Below are positions 58,202 to 64,000 of a stretch of 64,000 nucleotides of DNA, one piece after another. The stretch lies in NCBI GenBank assembly GCA_938743325.2, contig OW568888.1, positions 310,001-374,000 on the forward strand. Direction: 5' to 3'. Source of the stretch: Pycnococcus provasolii. Lineage: Eukaryota; Chlorophyta; Pseudoscourfieldiophyceae; Pseudoscourfieldiales; Pycnococcaceae. A model generated the notes under the pieces. It saw only the letters and a list, made by a program, of their open reading frames with translations, had not been told where the DNA came from and did no database searches. The first letter of the stretch is position 1; each line of letters starts with the position of its first letter. The position numbers were made by a program, and so were the translations under genes.

Positions 58202-58955
58202 GGTACATCTATCAGGGAGTGAGTGAGTTATGCAAGCTCAGGTCTACGGTGGCTGACACCTGACCTAATGGAGATCCTTCTCCTCAAGACGAACTTTGTG
58301 TGTGTGTGTTTATTTTTTTTGCTTTCGATATTTTTTCATAAGCGCTACCGGAAGACAAACGCGGGTTTCTAGTTGACACACCTTTTTTTGATACACAAAG
58401 TCACCAAGTAACCAGCAACCGTTCAAATTATTCAAGTTATTCAAGTCTTAAGTCGAAGTTGTCTTCGTTCCCCTGGAGGCCATCATCGTTCATCGCGCAA
58501 CGACGGCATCGCCGCCTATGCTGTTTGCCACTTCCCACTTCCCATGGGAGAAGGAGGGTGTACTGAATTCTGATTGACCACCTTTCTGGTCGTGAACAAA
58601 CAACGCGGAAGACCACAAAATCTCAACGGCGTCACATGTTAGGCACATCCTATCACCATCCCCTTAGTGTACCTTTAGGCTGTGGTCTCCCCATCAGCTT
58701 CTGGAAGGCGTTGAGATGAGCGGCATTTCTATTTTTCTCGGCAGGGAAGGCCTCAGAGGTCAGGGAGAGGCCAAGGGGATACACCTCAGGTGTCAGGTCG
58801 GACCTCCTTGCATTGTTGCTTCGGCTGGCCGCTTGTTGCTCGCGACATTTGTGCAACCATGAGAAAAGTCAGAAAAGTTTGTATTTTAACCATCTCTTAA
58901 GGCCTCTCTCTTAAGGGAACCTTAAAAATTAAAAATAAAGACTTCACTTGCTCCC

Positions 58956-58986
<31 letters not shown>

Positions 58987-59133
58987 ATAATCTCCTGATT
59001 TGCTGCTTTGAGTGCTTTGCTCATTTGCTTCCTTTGGTGCTCCCCCCCAGCCCCCTCCCTCGTTCCCCCCCAAACTCCGGCCTGCCTGCTTCAAAAGGCA
59101 TTCCGCAGGTTGCATCGCGCGTACGTGTGAAAA
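58202..59133. other. Intergenic spacer with a C24-A11 homopolymer
   Basis: No gene seen. GTGTGTGTGTGT at about 58300 and, at 58953-58987, an unbroken run of 24 C directly followed by 11 A. Unique sequence otherwise. Confidence 0.6.
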
Positions 59134-60261
59134 ATGCCTCCACACGACGCCGGTGAACCCGCCACGAGCGCTGGCGCCGGCGCTAAAGCACCTACCACCG
59201 GAGCTGAATCTCCTTCAAAAATACGCATCCTAACCCAAGACGAAAAGAAAGAGCTTTACGACATCCTCGTTGAAAAAAACATTGCTGACCGTCGCAAAGG
59301 AAACGTGAAAAAAAGGAGAGATGCGTTGGTGGCCTTCCTCGAGGATAAAAAGAAGCCAGACTCTCATTACCCAAAAGACCCGGACAACTTCATCAGAGAG
59401 ATCATCCGTGAGTTTAGTCAGACTGGAGATTCTGCTGATGGCGCCGGCGGTGATGACCAACAGGAGGCTGGAGTTGGAGGCAAGCCTAGCGGTTCTTCCG
59501 CTAGAAAACGCCCCCGCTACCCGAAACCAAAAGGAGCAGAAGGAGCAGACTTGACGACGATGAGTAAGGTTCAGCCTGACGTTGACATGGACGGGCCTTT
59601 GAAAGCACTGTTGACGAAATTTCCTGGCAGTGTGGCGGCGTATGGTGGGCACGTTCTGGAGCGTTTTGACTCGTGTGGAGGTGATCAGCCCCTTGGGTCA
59701 CGCGAAAGCGAAAGGCATAGGAACATCAACATCTTCGTTGATTATAAGACTTCCTTAGAGTATCTCGGAGAAAAGGCAAACAAACTGGATGCTGTGAACG
59801 AGTTTTTCTCTAAATTCGCTGAAGTCGCTCAAGAAACCGTTATGGTTGATCGGAGGGACACTGAACCGATAGGTATGGAAGTTTGTTGGGCTGAAAAAGC
59901 TCATAATGAAACGGAGTATTTTGGCCGCTATCACGTCACTTGTCCAACAAAGTCAACGTTCAGCTATGTCATTTGCTTCGGCGGCTGGTCTTCTTACCAG
60001 CGCGTGCTTGAGCAGTTCAATCTGACCATCACCCAGATCGCCATGGTGTATGAGCAAGACAAGTTTGTCTTCAAGTGCCTCAAAGGATCTTCTGCGCACA
60101 TCGAGTCTTCTCCGCACAAGCTGCATCTCACCAGTTCTGCACTGGCAAGGCTCAAGGAAGGTGACCGTCAAGCCAAGCTTTTGACCGATATTGTTCGCAA
60201 GTACCAAAACCGCGGATGCGAACTCAACGCTGAGCATGCAAAACTACTTCCTAAGACGTAA
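59134..60261 (+). CDS. Unknown protein, possibly nucleotidyltransferase-fold
   Basis: 375 residues from the ATG at 59134. The N-terminal half is charged (LTQDEKKELYDILVEKN, a small helical domain) and then disordered with SSARKRPRYPKPKG. The C-terminal half looks globular: a Gly-rich start (FPGSVAAYGGHVLERFDS), RNINIFVDYKTSLEYL where nucleotidyltransferases have D-x-D-V strands, YVICFGGWSSYQRVLEQFNL, TITQIAMVYEQDKFVFKC and IVRKYQNRGCELN. The last three fit a nucleotidyltransferase-like family seen in fungi, protists and large DNA viruses, but the catalytic Asp pair is not clear. Codon use is less GC-rich than in neighbouring genes, possibly a sign of transfer. TGTAA lies at 60329-60333. Confidence 0.55.
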   Translation: MPPHDAGEPATSAGAGAKAPTTGAESPSKIRILTQDEKKELYDILVEKNIADRRKGNVKKRRDALVAFLEDKKKPDSHYPKDPDNFIREIIREFSQTGDSADGAGGDDQQEAGVGGKPSGSSARKRPRYPKPKGAEGADLTTMSKVQPDVDMDGPLKALLTKFPGSVAAYGGHVLERFDSCGGDQPLGSRESERHRNINIFVDYKTSLEYLGEKANKLDAVNEFFSKFAEVAQETVMVDRRDTEPIGMEVCWAEKAHNETEYFGRYHVTCPTKSTFSYVICFGGWSSYQRVLEQFNLTITQIAMVYEQDKFVFKCLKGSSAHIESSPHKLHLTSSALARLKEGDRQAKLLTDIVRKYQNRGCELNAEHAKLLPKT

Positions 60262-60399
60262 GCACGCGTGCATACGTACAACATTCGTCCATTTTTTTGA
60301 GTCAAGAACGCAAACCACCGGGTATATATGTAACTCTCATTCTTTTTATGTAAACAGGACAATCACTATTACCATTAGTTCGTGATGCTACACGTCTCG

Positions 60400-61731
60400 T
60401 CACACCTGGAACACCAAGGACAGCGAGATGGCGAACGCCTGCACGGCGGAGAGCGGCCTCCGGAACAAAACCTCGAAGGCGTCGCTGCCGTGAGCCGCTT
60501 GTGCGTCGTCGCCGGGGTCCGCGGCGAGGCGGCCCACCTGCGCGATCGTTGGTCCACCGGGCGCGAGCACGTTCGCGGGAGTTCCGTTGGTGTTCTGGTT
60601 CTCGGTGTCGACGTCGTCGCCGCTCTCGACGACGCGGCAATTCTTCACGCTCGGCTTGTACGGCCGGCCTCCAAGATCTGCACGCCACGCGCCGGCGGTT
60701 GCATCCCATGTCGGCTTGGCGCTCACGAGGGTGGCCTTACGGCCTTCTTCCACGGCGCACGCGAGCGCCACGGTCGCATTGAACGTCGGCGCGGCGCCGT
60801 TGCGCGCACGCGTGGCCATGGCTGTGCACTGGCACGCGAGTCTTGCGAGCATTGGCGCATCCTCCGCAGCCATGATTCGGCTCTCGAGATGGCCATCGCG
60901 CAGCTTCTCGACAAGCGCGAACGCCAGTGTGGGCTCATCTGCCGCGGCGATCGCGAACGCGCCGTTGCCCGCGCGCCTTGCGACGAGAAGCGGGTATTCT
61001 CGTCGCTGCGATCCGTTGCCGGCGGGGCAGACAACGTTGAGCGTGATGTCCCTGTTTGTGCTCGCTCGTCCGAAAAGCGTGCTCGCCTTGACTGGGCGAC
61101 GCAGCACGCACTGGCAGAGTCGCATTCGATCGTCCGGCCACGCCGCGCACGCGAGTTGCGCGAGCGGGCTGAGCGCGTCTATGGGGTAGATGGGGTTGCC
61201 TTCGTGTGCGAACGCGGCGATGTCGAACGGCGTTCCTCCCGTCGCACCGCGGCTTGCAAGCCACGCGACGAGCGGAGCTTGTGGCGGCACGTCGAGTTCG
61301 TATGCAGGCCCGGAAGACGCGGCGGCTTGCTGTTGCCTTTGAGCAGCGTAGTACTCGAGCTGTCGCTGCTGCTGCTGCACTTCGTCGTCTGTAATCATTG
61401 CGTTGTTTTGTTTTTCGCGAGCGCCTGGCGTCTGCGCGTTGAAGAACGCGTGGCTTGCTCTCGCGACTCCGCCGCCGAGTGCAAAGTCGTCGAGTTGCTG
61501 GTGGCTTCCGTTCGAGAATGTGGACCCTGCTACGGACACGCTGTCGATGTCCGTGTCGTTGTCTGTGTTTTCGTCGCCGTTGTTTTCTGGCACGCTGAAC
61601 GGCGCGTTAAGTTTCTCGCGCGCCGTTAGTACCGCGGCAGATATTTCGCAGTCGTCGTCGTCGTTGTCGAGCTCGAGCTCAGGCCGGCGCTCCAGGAGCG
61701 CGGCCGACGCCTCGATTGTTTGCGTCGACAT
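60400..61731 (-). CDS. Divergent Tubby-like protein
   Basis: 443 residues from the ATG at 61731. The acidic N-terminus (1-140) is disordered with a Gln-rich patch. The Tubby barrel is recognisable from about residue 200: QCVLRRPVKASTLFGRA, YPLLVARRAGNGAFAIA, and ALVEKLRDGHLESRIMA where Tubby has KLRSNFLGT. The C-terminal hallmark is GRPYKPSVKNCRVVE then FEVLFRRPLSAVQAFAISLS, where Tubby has SVKNFQ and PLSAFQAFAI. Several otherwise conserved positions differ, so phosphoinositide binding is uncertain. Tubby proteins release from membrane PIP2 or aid ciliary trafficking. Confidence 0.8.
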   Translation of the reverse strand: MSTQTIEASAALLERRPELELDNDDDDCEISAAVLTAREKLNAPFSVPENNGDENTDNDTDIDSVSVAGSTFSNGSHQQLDDFALGGGVARASHAFFNAQTPGAREKQNNAMITDDEVQQQQRQLEYYAAQRQQQAAASSGPAYELDVPPQAPLVAWLASRGATGGTPFDIAAFAHEGNPIYPIDALSPLAQLACAAWPDDRMRLCQCVLRRPVKASTLFGRASTNRDITLNVVCPAGNGSQRREYPLLVARRAGNGAFAIAAADEPTLAFALVEKLRDGHLESRIMAAEDAPMLARLACQCTAMATRARNGAAPTFNATVALACAVEEGRKATLVSAKPTWDATAGAWRADLGGRPYKPSVKNCRVVESGDDVDTENQNTNGTPANVLAPGGPTIAQVGRLAADPGDDAQAAHGSDAFEVLFRRPLSAVQAFAISLSLVFQV

Positions 61732-61927
61732 ATTCACTCACGACAACGTTATACCACGAAGACGTTATTGCAAGACCACTCACTCAGGCACTAATCACAC
61801 AACACACAGCAGGCAGCAAATACACAACACACAGCAGGCAGCAGTAAGAAGTGGCGAACGAGGATGAGCAGGTGCGGATTCAACTCAACACCAATGGGAT
61901 GGAGTGGAGTTCAAACAACCTGTTCAA

Positions 61928-61958
<31 letters not shown>

Positions 61959-62538
61959 GCCGCGGCGACAGGCGACAACAACGCAGCAGACAGCAGAAGG
62001 ATGAAAACAGGCTGATTGCTGTGCGTCGCATCGTCGTCGTCACGGTAATGAACGCTTGCTCCACCGTGCACGACGTACGTGGTCATTTATATGTAGGTTC
62101 ATCGCTGGTACACGCGCACACTCCTACGACATGGTCAGCTTCGTGGTGGTGAATGCGCACAGTTGAACGACATGGTCAGCCGTCAGCTTCGTGGTGGTAC
62201 ACGCGCACAGTTGAACGACATGGTCAGCTTCGTGGTGGTGAATGCGCACAGTGCTACGACATGGTCAGCTTCGTGGTGGTGAATGCGCACAGTGCTACGA
62301 CATGGTCAGCTTCGTGGTGTTGAACGCGCACAGTGCTACGACATGGTCAGCTTCGTGGTGTTGAACGCGCACAGTGTTACGGCGTCGTGGTCAAGAACGC
62401 CTCCTGGTAAACGGATTCATCTGTCTGTCAGCCACAGTAAACAACTTTACAAAGGCATGCATATTTGAGCAGGTTCCCTTCGCGCCAACCTTTGCCGCCG
62501 TCAACCTGCAAAGCATTGATTGAGAGCGTCGCATCGTG
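61732..62538. promoter_or_regulatory. Divergent promoter region with simple repeat
   Basis: Between the head-to-head Tubby-like and coiled-coil genes. ACACAGCAGGCAGCA repeats at about 61803-61843, a (GTTGCT)n run at 61926-61956, then the 41-base minisatellite listed separately. No gene seen. Confidence 0.5.
62126..62380. repeat. 41-bp minisatellite
   Basis: About six head-to-tail copies of a 41-base unit containing CGACATGGTCAGCTTCGTGG and AATGCGCACAGTG. One copy carries an eight-base internal duplication; the last two share a GTGTTGAACG variant. Confidence 0.9.
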
Positions 62539-64000
62539 ATGGCCGACGCGCCATGGAAGCCTTCCATGTCTCCTTCCCCTTCGATCTCTGCTGTTGTGGA
62601 TGTCACAGACTCCTCCTCTCACTCTGAAAACGGCACTGGCGACAAATCCGCGTCAGCCTCAGCCTCAGGTCCTGGTGGTGACGACGCGGTGTACGTTTCG
62701 CTGACGGAGTCGCGCGTCCTGTTGGCGGAACAACTCAAATTAAAGCAGGAACTCGCGGAACTGCGGGAAGCACTCGCACTCGCGCACAGGTCAATTGCGA
62801 ACACGAGGGAAGACAAAAATAACCTAGAAAGAAGGTATCAGGAGGAAGTCAGAAGCGTACAGCAGGCGCTGGACATCACGAAGAGACAGGTCGATGCCGA
62901 AAGCAGAGCGAGGCACGAACTGCAGAAACACGTCACGATGCTCGCCGAGCCGATGGACGGAGAGGACGGCGAAAGTGGAGGGTCGCCCGACAGCAGCGCG
63001 AAAAGTGCACAGCGAAGCACAAACTGGCTATTTGGCGCGCTCTCGCCAGGAAACGCCGCCGCAACGCCTGGCGCGAGCCCGTCACACAACAGCAGAGAAG
63101 TCGCCCTGCAGCTGCGCGCGCAGCTCGCAAACGTGCAAAGCGAGCTTGAGCTCGAGCGCGCGGCGCGCGAAACCGCATGCGCGCGTGTCGACGAGCTGAA
63201 CGAAGAAGTTAGAGTCAGCGAGGCGGGCGCGGAGGTGCTGCGCAAGAGCTTAAACGAAGCAGAGCGACGCATCGCCGAGTGGAAGCACGAACTTGTCAAA
63301 ACCACCGAGGAGAAGGATGCAAAGCAGAGCGCAGCCGAGTACTGGAAGTCCATCTTGACGGCGAAAGAACATGCGCTGCACGAGCTCGAGCAGCGCCATG
63401 ACACACTTGAGGCGGCGCAGTCCGACCTCAGCGAACGACATGCTGCGGAAAAGAGGCGCGTCGCGCAGCTCGAGGCTACGCTAGAAGCTGTGCACGCGAG
63501 ATCGCCACAACTTGGCGGCGTTTCAGAGGCTGAGCACTCCGCCGTGCAAAGACGACTCGCCGAGGCTGAAGCGGAGGTTGCGCGTCTCAACAAGGTCGCC
63601 GCCACTTCAGCAGTCGGCAATGAAAAGGATGCCAACGACAATGCGCACGCATCGCCCGCGCCGGCGATGGTCGAGGATCTGCGCCAGCAACTGCGCGAGG
63701 AGGTGGCAAGCCGCCGTGATGCAGAATCGCGGCTCCGCGGTGCTGAGACACGCTTGCTCGAGGAAACGTACGCACTCAAGGCTGCGGCGGACAAGAAGGA
63801 CGTGCAGCTATCTCATGCAAGAGAAGAGGTGCAGCGTCTGGCATCACAGCTCGACTCGTCCGCGAGCACCAGCTCCGCACGCGTGTCTGAATTGGAGGCT
63901 CGCATCGCGCACATGTCAAGCGAACTCGCCGAAGCCCAGGCGAACGAACGTGCGGCGGAGAGGCAGCTGACTTCCGTAAGCGCGAATGCCGACGCAAATG
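62539..64000 (+). CDS. Coiled-coil protein, N-terminal part (3' end outside window)
   Basis: Open from the ATG at 62539 (GTGATGG context) to the last base, at least 487 residues. Residues 1-50 are Ser/Pro/Asp-rich. Near-continuous coiled coil of Glu, Ala, Arg and Leu then runs from about 58 to the window end, broken at about 140-175 by an acidic/Ser-rich linker containing STNWLFGALSPGN. It resembles golgin or centrosomal coil proteins in composition only. The long antisense frame at 62838-63794 is a mirror of the regular codon pattern, not a gene. Confidence 0.75.
   Translation, partial: MADAPWKPSMSPSPSISAVVDVTDSSSHSENGTGDKSASASASGPGGDDAVYVSLTESRVLLAEQLKLKQELAELREALALAHRSIANTREDKNNLERRYQEEVRSVQQALDITKRQVDAESRARHELQKHVTMLAEPMDGEDGESGGSPDSSAKSAQRSTNWLFGALSPGNAAATPGASPSHNSREVALQLRAQLANVQSELELERAARETACARVDELNEEVRVSEAGAEVLRKSLNEAERRIAEWKHELVKTTEEKDAKQSAAEYWKSILTAKEHALHELEQRHDTLEAAQSDLSERHAAEKRRVAQLEATLEAVHARSPQLGGVSEAEHSAVQRRLAEAEAEVARLNKVAATSAVGNEKDANDNAHASPAPAMVEDLRQQLREEVASRRDAESRLRGAETRLLEETYALKAAADKKDVQLSHAREEVQRLASQLDSSASTSSARVSELEARIAHMSSELAEAQANERAAERQLTSVSANADAN

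Noticed and set aside
62838-63794. 318-codon Ser/Ala-rich minus-strand frame
   Set aside because: Antisense shadow of the coiled-coil gene starting at 62539, typical of Glu/Ala/Arg-rich coding DNA.

Overview
The window is eukaryotic nuclear DNA from a plastid-bearing alga, most likely a compact-genome green alga (chlorophyte/prasinophyte type). The basis is: nucleus-encoded thylakoid proteins with transit peptides (a PGRL1-like cyclic-electron-flow protein, a CYP38/TLP40-like lumenal cyclophilin, a plastid MsrB); plant-type glutaminyl cyclase; an ESP1-like CstF64 relative without an RRM; TBCCD1 and Tubby-like proteins; and TGTAA, the chlorophyte polyadenylation signal, 0-70 bases after many stop codons. 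Most genes are single long GC-rich open frames. Two (PGRL1 and a PDZ protein) need a GT-AG intron, and a third minus-strand locus at 26 kb probably has several exons. Where an open frame began at a non-ATG codon I moved the start to the first supported ATG.

Layout. 0-9 kb: an unknown C-terminal gene end, a degenerate nucleotidyltransferase-like protein, a minisatellite, TBCCD1, an unknown thylakoid-type membrane protein and spliced PGRL1. 9-13 kb: a membrane protein with a terminal-inverted-repeat element 49 bp upstream of its start, then an RCC1-repeat protein. 13-21 kb: a neutral-sphingomyelinase-like membrane protein with altered catalytic residues, CYP38-like cyclophilin, glutaminyl cyclase, a small unknown protein and a GDAP2-like macro/Sec14 protein. 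21-33 kb: UPF2, an unresolved minus-strand gene, PrmA-like methyltransferase, a second RCC1-repeat protein, a BRCT-BRCT-coiled coil-PB1 protein and a DUF1295 reductase-like protein. 33-47 kb: a RING/winged-helix/PHD protein, MsrB, an F-box protein, a ZIP transporter, a bZIP factor with a long leader, the ESP1-like protein and a PDZ protein. 47-51 kb: a gene-poor repeat nest with two copies of one inverted-repeat element on either side of a retroelement RNase H remnant, plus telomere-like repeats. 51-64 kb: a giant coiled-coil protein, two unknown proteins separated by an inverted repeat, a putative nucleotidyltransferase-fold protein, a Tubby-like protein and the start of another coiled-coil protein that runs off the window.

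The genes are independent housekeeping units in head-to-head, tail-to-tail and tandem orders; I see no operon-like functional cluster. The strongest themes are CCCTAA/TTCGGGGTTT (telo-box-like) motifs within a few hundred bases upstream of many starts, several short inverted-repeat elements in intergenic DNA, and some unusual proteins: BRCT2-CC-PB1, RING-wHTH-PHD, a probable pseudo-sphingomyelinase and paired 39-residue RCC1-repeat proteins.
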